A stretch of 7,548 bases of DNA from Phycisphaerae bacterium (GTDB taxonomy: Bacteria; Planctomycetota; Phycisphaerae; Sedimentisphaerales; Anaerohalosphaeraceae), in the NCBI GenBank assembly GCA_003567095.1, contig PXAQ01000225.1:1-7548 (forward strand), in the 5' to 3' direction. Every line of letters begins with the position of its first letter. The stretch's first letter is position 1. Under the pieces are notes generated by a model. It saw nothing but the letters and a program-made list of their open reading frames with translations, was not told where the DNA came from and made no database searches. Both the position numbers and the translations under genes were made by a program. Below, piece by piece: positions 1 through 5,385 of the stretch.

Positions 1-28
1 AGAAACAAAACCAATATTTTAAAAAATC

Positions 29-40
29 TTGTAAGTTATT
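29..40 (+). repeat. Inverted repeat, left copy, upstream of tRNA-Ser
   Basis: The 12-mer TTGTAAGTTATT ends 15 nt before the 5' end of tRNA-Ser. Its exact reverse complement lies at 298-309, also 15 nt before the 5' end of tRNA-Cys. Identical sequence at identical distance suggests a shared upstream control element for the two convergent tRNAs. It does not fit a standard -35 or -10 box at the expected distance, so its role is inferred only. Confidence 0.5.
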
Positions 41-55
41 TTAAAATAGAGACTT

Positions 56-140
56 GGAGGAGTGACCGAGTGGCTTAAGGTGACGGTCTTGAAAACCGTT
101 GAACCGCAAGGTTCCGGGGGTTCGAATCCCTCCTCCTCCG
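56..140 (+). tRNA. tRNA-Ser(TGA)
   Basis: A class II tRNA can be folded by eye. The acceptor stem GGAGGAG pairs with CTCCTCC (133-139), with G73 at 140. The anticodon stem ACGGT/ACCGT encloses the loop CTTGAAA, giving anticodon TGA, which reads UCA and related serine codons. A long variable arm (about 16 nt, containing GAACC/GGTTC) and a T-arm with loop TTCGAAT are present; G73 and the long arm agree with serine identity. CCA is not encoded. It converges with tRNA-Cys across a shared hairpin terminator. Confidence 0.96.
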
Positions 141-156
141 ATGGTCTTTTTCGGCC

Positions 157-193
157 AAAAACCCCGTTTTTCCACTCGAAAGCGGGGTTTTTT
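157..193. terminator. Bidirectional intrinsic terminator between convergent tRNAs
   Basis: A stem formed by 157-170 (AAAAACCCCGTTTT) and 179-192 (with one G-T wobble at 167/182) closes an 8-nt loop. The five-base GC core CCCCG/CGGGG is flanked by an A run on the left and a T run on the right, so the hairpin carries a U-tract in either direction. It sits between tRNA-Ser (+) and tRNA-Cys (-), where both transcripts need to end. Confidence 0.85.
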
Positions 194-208
194 GACGAAA
201 AATCAAAC

Positions 209-282
209 AGGCGGCGGTCGGATTCGAACCGACGAATAACGGTTTTGCAAACCGTCGCCTTAGGCCACTTGGCTACGCCGCC
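209..282 (-). tRNA. tRNA-Cys(GCA)
   Basis: Read on the minus strand, the acceptor stem GGCGGCG (282-276) pairs with CGCCGCC (216-210), and the discriminator base at 209 is U73, the identity base of cysteine tRNAs. The anticodon stem ACGGT/ACCGT encloses the loop TTGCAAA, giving anticodon GCA. The T-arm is GTCGG-TTCGAAT-CCGAC. Length is 74 nt and CCA is not encoded. Confidence 0.96.
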
Positions 283-297
283 AAACGTTTATCATTG

Positions 298-309
298 AAT
301 AACTTACAA
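298..309 (-). repeat. Inverted repeat, right copy, upstream of tRNA-Cys
   Basis: This is the exact reverse complement of the 12-mer at 29-40. It ends 15 nt before the 5' end of tRNA-Cys, mirroring the arrangement at tRNA-Ser. Beyond the 12-mer the two leaders share only scattered bases, so constraint or recent copying seems limited to this core. Confidence 0.5.
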
Positions 310-326
310 AAAGCATTTTTATTATG

Positions 327-346
327 CTACAACCTTGTCTACAACC
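327..346 (+). repeat. Tandem 8-mer CTACAACC, 12-bp period
   Basis: CTACAACC occurs at 327-334 and again at 339-346. Just downstream is a perfect 8-bp inverted repeat, GGGTTTGT (353-360) and ACAAACCC (382-389), around a 21-nt loop. Both lie between tRNA-Cys and the start of the recombinase relict. They could be old protein-binding sites of the lost element or chance; nothing in the sequence decides. Confidence 0.3.
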
Positions 347-422
347 AAAATGGGGTTTGTACTATTTCTGGATGTAATTCCACAAACCCAAAATTGTCGC
401 TCATGGTTGGGGTCATATAAAA

Positions 423-870
423 ATGTTAAAGCACACCGTACAGAGCCGGAAAACCCGTTGCGACAAGTTCCCGCTTACTTTACACAAGACTGGGCAGTAC
501 TGCAAGAGAAATAAGGGCAAAATATACTATTGGACTTAGCGGCATCGCCGCCTGACCGCGCCGGATTGTTCCCGGTAATCAATCGTTGCGAAAAAGCAAG
601 AGCCACTTGCAAAACCCGCTGAAACGCGACAGGACAGCCCTGTCGCTGACCCCTCAGAAGACTACGGCATTTACGCTTAAACATAGCGAAAAACCCGTCG
701 CCTGCCAGTCGTTTGGCTTTGTGCAAAGCGTTTATCGCCAAGGCCGTTTGGAATTTCCCCCGCCACCGGCGACCTGATCGATGCGGTGCGGTCAAGTTGG
801 GCGCCCGCCTGGGTTTGGGACTGCTGGTGATCGCCGCCGAACAACTGCTTATACCCTTTGAGGGTAAAAT
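423..870 (+). pseudogene. Decayed tyrosine recombinase (phage-type integrase) remnant
   Basis: A 38-codon open piece starts at ATG 423 and stops at TAG 537. It encodes FPLTLHKTGQYCK and then GKIYYW, which matches my memory of the N-terminal arm-binding segment of a planctomycete-type integrase family. In the same frame past several stops come PVADPSEDYGIYA (639-677), like the VADLxPEDF motif of the core-binding domain, and GDLIDAVRSSWAP (768-806), like the GLIDRPVRFGP motif. Motif order fits the family, but the spacing between the first two is far shorter than usual, so a stretch has been deleted. The catalytic domain with R-H-R-Y was not found. The right boundary is approximate. The family match is from memory and needs a profile search. 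Confidence 0.55.
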
Positions 871-879
871 TCCCGCGCG

Positions 880-1206
880 AAAACCCGTAACTGAAGAACA
901 CAAAACGACATAGCCGCGCAGGAACGGGAAGACTCAATCGCGATCAGTATATTATGACTTTCGCTTTACAACTTATTTTTCACATAACCTACCAGACTTT
1001 CGCTTGAGAGGTTCAGGAGTTTGCGATGTCAAGTCAATGGGTTATTCAACCCTAAATTCAAGACGAGCAATAAAGAAAACCACAAAAGAGGAGTTTCGAG
1101 GTGTAGAATTTTTCACCGGAATTTTCACCATGGAGGCAGTATTGGATAGGGATAAGTATGAATGTGATATCTCTAAGTGATTATCATTTCTACCGTTAGA
1201 TGTATT
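880..1206. other. Gene-poor spacer between integrase relict and tRNA-Leu
   Basis: No convincing gene is visible. The plus strand has a stop-free stretch from about 916 to 1179 with no recognisable domain, and no start with a suitable ribosome site gives a product of useful length. An AGGAG at 1017-1021 precedes ATG 1026 but leads to only eight codons. Short direct repeats are present: GACTTTCGCTT at 956-966 and 995-1005, and GAATTTTTCACC followed by GAATTTTCACC within 1107-1130. The base composition is more AT-rich than the genes on the right. Confidence 0.5.
956..1005 (+). repeat. Direct repeat GACTTTCGCTT, two copies
   Basis: An identical 11-mer occurs at 956-966 and 995-1005, starts 39 bp apart. 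It lies between the integrase relict and the 3' end of tRNA-Leu, where a recombinase would have had arm-type binding sites. That role is speculative. Confidence 0.35.
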
Positions 1207-1288
1207 TGCGGGCGAGAGGATTCGAACCTCCACAGGTTTCCCTACCAGATCCTAAATCTGGCGCGTCTGCCAGTTCCGCCACGCCCGC
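1207..1288 (-). tRNA. tRNA-Leu(TAG)
   Basis: On the minus strand the acceptor stem GCGGGCG (1288-1282) pairs with CGCCCGC (1214-1208), with A73 at 1207 as expected for leucine. The anticodon stem CCAGA/TCTGG encloses the loop TTTAGGA, giving anticodon TAG, which reads CUA and other CUN codons. The variable arm contains AGG-GAAA-CCT, and the T-arm loop is TTCGAAT. It begins 14 nt after the xseB stop codon with no terminator between, so it is probably transcribed with xseAB and cut out by RNases. Confidence 0.96.
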
Positions 1289-1302
1289 ATATCGATTGAT
1301 TA

Positions 1303-1632
1303 TTAAAAGAGGTTGTCGTCCTCTTCGGACAGATTGTCGGCATTGTTGCCTGCGTCTTCATCGGCCGCGGCATCTTCGTCGACGCTGACCGGTTCAACCG
1401 ATGCCGCGGCGTGCGGGTCGGTTTCGCCGATCAGCTCGATTCGTTTTTCCGCGTCCAAAAGAATCTTCCGGCAGTGGCCGATCAGCTTCATGCCCTGCTC
1501 GTATTGGCGCAGGCTCTCTTCGAGCGGAACCTGGCCGGTCTCAATCTTCTGGACGATCCGGCCCAGGGTCTCAATCGCCTGCTCGAATGTCAGGTCTTCG
1601 AACGGGTTTTTCTCGGTTTTCTTTTTCGCCAT
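1303..1632 (-). CDS. xseB: Exodeoxyribonuclease VII small subunit
   Basis: This 109-residue protein is the small subunit of exonuclease VII, the cytoplasmic complex of one XseA with several XseB that degrades single-stranded DNA from both ends. Residues 8-70 carry the family pattern: FEDLTFEQAIETLGRIVQKI, then LEESLRQYEQGMKLI and a final helix LLDAEKRIELI. Two helices form the hairpin that packs on XseA. The usual length is about 70-85 residues; the extra is an acidic Asp/Glu/Ala tail (about 71-109) ending EEDDNLF. I chose ATG 1632 because the family commonly starts MAKKK; an in-frame ATG 12 codons earlier lies inside xseA. The start is 7 nt after the xseA stop, so coupled translation is likely. 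No strong Shine-Dalgarno site is seen. Confidence 0.93.
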   Translation of the reverse strand: MAKKKTEKNPFEDLTFEQAIETLGRIVQKIETGQVPLEESLRQYEQGMKLIGHCRKILLDAEKRIELIGETDPHAAASVEPVSVDEDAAADEDAGNNADNLSEEDDNLF

Positions 1633-1639
1633 ACGGCTG

Positions 1640-3133
1640 TCAATCCAATTGGGTGACTGTGCTTTCAATCCGCCGGCGCCGGGCCAGCTCGGTGACGATC
1701 GCGTCGCCCTCGGCGAGCTGTTCCGGGCGGGTGATGACCGCCCCGGTGCGTCGGTCGAGGGTGATGCTGTAGCCGCGGCTGAGTACCGCCCGCGGGTTCA
1801 GCGCCTGTACTCTATTGTCCTGAGCGGTCAATTGCAACTGCTTTTTTGACACGACCGCAAGGGTCGCCTTCTGGCAACGGCTTTCCAGTTCATGCAGCCC
1901 AAGCCGCTGCTGAGCGACAAACCGCCCCGGTTCAATTTTGGCGATGGCAACGGCAAAATGGTCCACCTGCCGTCGAAATCGGCTCATCTGACCTTCTATC
2001 GCTGTGTCCAGCACGTCGGTCGCCTTGGCCAGCCGAAGCTGCTGCTGGGCAATGACTCGGCCCGGCTCAATACGCGCCACCGCCGCTGCGCAGCGATCCA
2101 TCTGTTTGTGATACGCGGCCAGGCTGTCGTTGACCGCATCGGCCAGGGCATCCTGGGTCTCGTCCAGTTGCTGGGCGGCGATGCGCACCGGGCCGTGCGG
2201 CATGCGAAAGACACTGCCAGCCAGAATCGCCTCCAGCCGCAGGCGGGCGTGCTGAAGCCGGCCTTCGGCACAGCGCCGCAGACGGGCGGCGGCGGTTTCG
2301 AGCCGATGCAGGATATCGCGCCCATCCGGCACGGCCTTGACACCGGCCCGGGTCGGCGTTGACGCCCGGGCATCGGCGACCAGGTCCGCGATGGTTACAT
2401 CCACCTCATGCCCGACGGCGCTGATGACGGGGATGCGTGAGTGGTAGATCGCCCGGGCGACCGGCTCTTCGTTGAACGCCCAGAGATCCTCCATCGACCC
2501 GCCGCCGCGGCCGACGATGAGCACCTGCAGGTCAAGCTGCCGCTGCAGGCGATTGGCAGCGGTGATGGCGGCGGCGATCTTACCGGCGGCGCCTTCGCCC
2601 TGAACGGGCGTATCGAATATCCACAGCCGCGCGCACGGCCAGCGGGCAAAGATGCTTTCGGTGATATCGCGGACCGCGGCGCCCTGTCGGCTGGTGACCA
2701 CGCCGATGCGCATCGCGTAGGCCGGGATGGGCTTTTTGTGGTCCGGGCGAAACAGGCCCTCGGCCTCGAGCCGTTTTCGCATCTGCTCAAAGGCAAGCTG
2801 CAGCGACCCGATACCGGCCGGTTCGAGCTTCTCGGCGTAAAACTGGTATTGCCCGCGCGGCAGGTAGACATCGACTGAGCCGGTGGCGATGACCTCGATG
2901 CCGTTTTCGCAGGCGAACTTAAGCTGCCGGGCCCTGGCGGCCCACATCACGCAGGAAATCTGCGACTCGGCGTCCTTGAGCAGAAAATAGCAGTGCCCGC
3001 TGGAGTACTGTTTCCAGCCGCTGATCTGCCCGCGCAGCAACAGACGCCCGGGCAGCGCATTTTGCAGCGTGCCCTTGACCAGCGCATTGAGCTGAGCCAC
3101 ACTGAAGACAATAGTGTTTTTTTGTTTGGCCAT
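1640..3133 (-). CDS. xseA: Exodeoxyribonuclease VII large subunit
   Basis: This 497-residue protein is the catalytic subunit of exonuclease VII, which acts in mismatch repair and removal of single-stranded DNA. An N-terminal OB-fold (about 8-105, with LLLRGQISGWKQYSSGHCYF) binds DNA. The nuclease core follows (about 130-262), with VTSRQGAAVRDI containing D156, GRGGGSMEDLWAFNEE at 208-223 with R209, and GHEVDVTIADLVADARASTPT with H242 and D245. These match the acidic and basic residues reported as essential in the E. coli enzyme. Residues 275-445 are a long coiled-coil stalk with 45-residue repeats, and the C-terminal cap has the family motif LSRGYS (451-456). Start ATG 3133 gives MAKQKNTIVF. 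Longer in-frame starts would run through the promoter. It is the first gene of the xseA-xseB-tRNA-Leu unit. Confidence 0.96.
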   Translation of the reverse strand: MAKQKNTIVFSVAQLNALVKGTLQNALPGRLLLRGQISGWKQYSSGHCYFLLKDAESQISCVMWAARARQLKFACENGIEVIATGSVDVYLPRGQYQFYAEKLEPAGIGSLQLAFEQMRKRLEAEGLFRPDHKKPIPAYAMRIGVVTSRQGAAVRDITESIFARWPCARLWIFDTPVQGEGAAGKIAAAITAANRLQRQLDLQVLIVGRGGGSMEDLWAFNEEPVARAIYHSRIPVISAVGHEVDVTIADLVADARASTPTRAGVKAVPDGRDILHRLETAAARLRRCAEGRLQHARLRLEAILAGSVFRMPHGPVRIAAQQLDETQDALADAVNDSLAAYHKQMDRCAAAVARIEPGRVIAQQQLRLAKATDVLDTAIEGQMSRFRRQVDHFAVAIAKIEPGRFVAQQRLGLHELESRCQKATLAVVSKKQLQLTAQDNRVQALNPRAVLSRGYSITLDRRTGAVITRPEQLAEGDAIVTELARRRRIESTVTQLD

Positions 3134-3142
3134 TGTCCGGCG

Positions 3143-3171
3143 ATTATACCCCCTCATCCGCTTTTGAACAA
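3143..3171 (-). promoter_or_regulatory. Sigma-70 type promoter of xseAB
   Basis: On the minus strand, TTGTTC (3171-3166) is separated by exactly 17 bp from a perfect TATAAT (3148-3143). Transcription should begin about 7 nt beyond the -10 box, near 3136, only a few bases before the xseA ATG at 3133. The mRNA would then be leaderless or nearly so, in line with the absence of a Shine-Dalgarno site. Confidence 0.75.
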
Positions 3172-3222
3172 GTCGGCAAAACCCGACAAAAAAAGGGCTT
3201 TGGACCAGCGGGATTTTCAAGG

Positions 3223-3249
3223 TTGCGATGACCGAGGTTTTTCTATACT
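3223..3249 (+). promoter_or_regulatory. Possible promoter of the uracil-DNA glycosylase gene
   Basis: TTGCGA (3223-3228) and TATACT (3244-3249) are separated by 15 bp, which is short of optimal. If used, the transcript would start near 3256, just before ATG 3261 and downstream of ATG 3228. This would favour the shorter protein. The match is weaker than the divergent xseA promoter. Confidence 0.35.
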
Positions 3250-3260
3250 ATCAATGCCCG

Positions 3261-4043
3261 ATGAAATACGATATCAAAACCATTTTGACACGACATTTGG
3301 AACTTGAGGCGTTTTACACGGGTGATTTTTCGATTCGCCAGGGGCGGTCCAATGTATCGGTCCCGACGGCGCCCTCTGCAGAAAGTGAAATTATGAGCCA
3401 CTCAGCCGAGCCTGACAAAAGTACGCTGACATCCGATATTGCGTCGATGCCGTCTCCGTCGCTGGGCACGCTGGATGAGATTGCCGCGGTCGTGCGACAG
3501 TGTCGTCTGTGCCGTCTGTCGGCGAACCGTACCCACGCCGTCCCGGGCCAGGGCAATGCCGGCGCCGAGTTGGTGTTTGTCGGTGAGGGCCCCGGCGAGG
3601 ATGAGGACGCCCAGGGGCTGGCTTTCGTCGGCAGGGCGGGCAAAAAGCTGACCGACATCATCACCGCGATGGGTTTGACGCGGGAGGAGGTTTTCATCTG
3701 CAATGTGGTCAAGTGCCGCCCGCCGGGCAACCGCGATCCGCGGCCCGATGAGGCGCTGGCGTGTCTGCCGTATCTCAAACGTCAACTTGAGCTGATCGGT
3801 CCCAAGGTGATCGTAGCACTGGGCGCTCACGCGGCCCAGCGGCTGCTGGAGACCGGTCAGGCCATCGGTGAGCTCAGGGGGCGTTTTTTTGAGTATCATT
3901 ATTCAAACGACCACCCGCCGGCGAAACTGATGCCGACCTATCACCCTTCTTATCTGATCCGCAACTACACTGTTGAAACACGCCGGCGGGTGTGGGATGA
4001 CATGCAGAAGGTCATGGGCGAGCTGGAAAACAAGCCCTGTTGA
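3261..4043 (+). CDS. Uracil-DNA glycosylase, family 4 (Fe-S)
   Basis: This enzyme removes uracil from DNA to start base excision repair. From ATG 3261 it has 260 residues. Motif A is GEGPGEDEDAQGLAFVGRAG (residues 108-127) and the leucine-loop motif is HPSYLIRN (228-235). Four cysteines, QCRLC (C81, C84), C152 in NVVKCRPPGNRDP and C168 in ALACLPYL, have the spacing C-X2-C-X67-C-X15-C, as I recall it for the Thermus family 4 enzyme, and would hold a [4Fe-4S] cluster. About 70 residues before the first cysteine are extra: a charged helix, then a Ser/Pro-rich linker. An alternative ATG at 3228 is preceded by AAGG and would add 11 residues; ATG 3393 would drop the extension. It is divergent from xseA, another DNA repair gene. 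Confidence 0.93.
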   Translation: MKYDIKTILTRHLELEAFYTGDFSIRQGRSNVSVPTAPSAESEIMSHSAEPDKSTLTSDIASMPSPSLGTLDEIAAVVRQCRLCRLSANRTHAVPGQGNAGAELVFVGEGPGEDEDAQGLAFVGRAGKKLTDIITAMGLTREEVFICNVVKCRPPGNRDPRPDEALACLPYLKRQLELIGPKVIVALGAHAAQRLLETGQAIGELRGRFFEYHYSNDHPPAKLMPTYHPSYLIRNYTVETRRRVWDDMQKVMGELENKPC

Positions 4044-4190
4044 CCTCGATATCCGGACAATCAGCTTTTAGCGTGCATGACTTTGCCTGCAATGTCTTGA
4101 TTGAATCGGGGTTGGTATTTACTGGCCGTGTTCATTGGCCGCCACGCCCGTGAGAGGATGGGACTGCGGAAAAATGTGGCAATAAAAGGG
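4044..4190. other. Intergenic DNA before the nrdR promoter
   Basis: No gene, clear terminator or recognisable structured RNA is seen between the glycosylase stop and the nrdR promoter. A short GGCC...GGCC element (around 4124-4140) is too weak to be called a terminator. Confidence 0.4.
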
Positions 4191-4218
4191 TTGACACACT
4201 ATATAGTGTTGTCATAAT
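4191..4218 (+). promoter_or_regulatory. Promoter of nrdR
   Basis: A consensus -35 box TTGACA (4191-4196) is followed after 16 bp by CATAAT (4213-4218) as -10. Transcription would start near 4225, leaving a leader of about 55 nt before the nrdR GTG. The spacer is occupied by the NrdR box. Confidence 0.75.
4194..4209 (+). promoter_or_regulatory. NrdR box (operator)
   Basis: ACACACTATATAGTGT matches the 16-bp NrdR-box consensus, as I recall it (acaCwAtATaTwGtgt), at 15 of 16 positions; the mismatch is C for A at position 6. It contains a perfect 14-bp palindrome, ACACTATATAGTGT (4196-4209). It overlaps the -35 box and fills most of the spacer, so bound NrdR would block RNA polymerase. Boxes usually come in pairs; no good second copy was found nearby. 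Confidence 0.7.
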
Positions 4219-4280
4219 GTCTTTGGCGTTCCTACAGATCGTATCGGACAAGGTATTTAAAGCGAAATGGGTCAGCGTCG

Positions 4281-4766
4281 GTGAGATGTCCGTACTGCAA
4301 AGAAGACCATGATAAGGTGATTGATTCCCGTTCGAGCGACGCCGGGAGGGTGATCCGGCGGCGGCGGCAATGTTTATCGTGCCAGCGCCGATTTACCACC
4401 TACGAGCGCATCGGCGAAAGCGTCAAGCTCAGCGTGATCAAAAAAGACGGCACCCGTGTTCCCTATGACCGATACAAAGTCATTGCCGGTCTGCAAAAAG
4501 CCTGCTATAAACGACCGATCTCCGTCGAGCAGATTCAGGACATTGCCGACAAGATCGAAGAAGATATATTTCGCAACTTTGATAAGGAAGTGAAAGCCGA
4601 ATACATCGGCGAGCAGGCCATGCGGCATTTGCGGCGGACCGACAAGGTCGCCTACATTCGTTTTGCCAGCGTGTACCGCGATTTTACCGATGCCGACGCC
4701 CTGCTGGATGAAGTCAGTCAGGCCTTCTCCGAATCCGACACCCCCGATCAGCTCGGCCTGTTTTAG
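4281..4766 (+). CDS. nrdR: Transcriptional repressor NrdR
   Basis: NrdR is a cytoplasmic zinc-ribbon/ATP-cone repressor that senses ATP and dATP and controls ribonucleotide reductase genes. The 161-residue length is normal. The zinc ribbon uses C3 and C6 (MRCPYC) and C31 and C34 (CLSC), followed by the conserved RRFTTYER (36-43). The ATP-cone spans about 46-136, beginning VIKKDGTRVPYDRYKV and ending with AYIRFASVYRDF. The start is GTG at 4281; the family almost always begins MRCPYC, and the ATG 14 bases upstream leads to a stop. No clear Shine-Dalgarno site is present. The promoter with its NrdR box suggests autorepression. A gene with another ATP-cone follows on the same strand after 64 bp. 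No reductase gene is in the window. Confidence 0.96.
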   Translation: MRCPYCKEDHDKVIDSRSSDAGRVIRRRRQCLSCQRRFTTYERIGESVKLSVIKKDGTRVPYDRYKVIAGLQKACYKRPISVEQIQDIADKIEEDIFRNFDKEVKAEYIGEQAMRHLRRTDKVAYIRFASVYRDFTDADALLDEVSQAFSESDTPDQLGLF

Positions 4767-4830
4767 ACCTGTCAGGTGTACAAAAACAGTTGTCGTTCCA
4801 GTTGTCATCGATGGAAGGGAAGGTGAACGT

Positions 4831-5373
4831 ATGCAAATTCGGGTGATAAAAGCCGACGGTCAGGTCGAGCCCTACCTGCACACCAAGGTACTGGGGACGT
4901 TTCATAACGCGTTGGGGCTGGTTGAGGACGCGACCCTGTTTGCCGCCGAGCAACTGGCCGAGGCGGTCACATTTTACCTGTATCAGCATCGGCCCAAGAG
5001 TACACTCAGTGCCGACGAAATCCATCAGATGGTCATCTCGGTCCTTACGGCAACGGGCTTTGCCAACGCCGCTGAGGCGCTGAACCGCTACCGCCTGATG
5101 CGACAGCTCAAGCGACGGCGCATTGAGGTCATCGGTCCGTCTGTGGAGATGGATGAAACGGCCACGTGGAACAAGTCGCGCCTGGCCGATTCGCTGGCAC
5201 GAAAGCACTTCATTGACACCCTGGCCGCCCGCGCGATCGCCGCTGCTGTCGAGGAAAAGGTGCTGGCGATGAAGGTCACACGCCTGCGAACAGCGCTGCT
5301 GCACCAACTTGTGCTCAACGATATTGAAAACTTCCTCGATGCACATCGCCAGCTTGAAACCGTAACCGGATAA
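4831..5373 (+). CDS. Stand-alone ATP-cone domain protein
   Basis: This 180-residue protein has no recognisable catalytic domain. Residues 1-93 form an ATP-cone, the nucleotide-sensing module of ribonucleotide reductases and NrdR: VIKADGQVEPYLHTKV at the start, a central helix LSADEIHQMVISVLTATG, and AEALNRYRLMRQLKR at the end. After a linker, residues 112-171 (TWNKSRLADSLARKHF, then AIAAAVEEKVLAMKV and LLHQLVLNDIENFL) form a helical module that resembles the segment after the ATP-cone in some anaerobic or archaeal reductases. There are no cysteines and no zinc ribbon, so it is not a second NrdR. ATG 4831 is preceded by a good GGAAGGGAAGG site; a longer frame begins inside nrdR and is unlikely. 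It may share the nrdR transcript. A role as NrdR partner or nucleotide sensor is inference. Confidence 0.85.
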   Translation: MQIRVIKADGQVEPYLHTKVLGTFHNALGLVEDATLFAAEQLAEAVTFYLYQHRPKSTLSADEIHQMVISVLTATGFANAAEALNRYRLMRQLKRRRIEVIGPSVEMDETATWNKSRLADSLARKHFIDTLAARAIAAAVEEKVLAMKVTRLRTALLHQLVLNDIENFLDAHRQLETVTG

Positions 5374-5385
5374 AGCGACGGGCCG

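Noticed and set aside
353..389. Inverted repeat GGGTTTGT/ACAAACCC as a terminator for tRNA transcription
   Set aside because: The loop is 21 nt, no T-run follows on either strand, and it lies upstream of tRNA-Cys rather than after a transcript.
475..903. 142-codon minus-strand open frame over the integrase relict
   Set aside because: No recognisable domain, composition rich in Ser/Arg/Ala as in antisense shadows, and the plus strand carries the recombinase-like motifs.
915..1179. Stop-free plus-strand stretch before tRNA-Leu
   Set aside because: No recognisable family; internal ATG 1038 gives under 50 residues without a suitable ribosome site. Chance opening in AT-rich DNA is more likely.
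1042..1233. 63-codon minus-strand frame starting MEVRILSP
   Set aside because: It begins inside tRNA-Leu; such MEVRILSP starts are typical of translated tRNA T-arms. Nothing recognisable follows.
1313..2878. Several plus-strand frames of 69-178 codons opposite xseA and xseB
   Set aside because: All overlap strongly conserved minus-strand genes and show no domain of their own.
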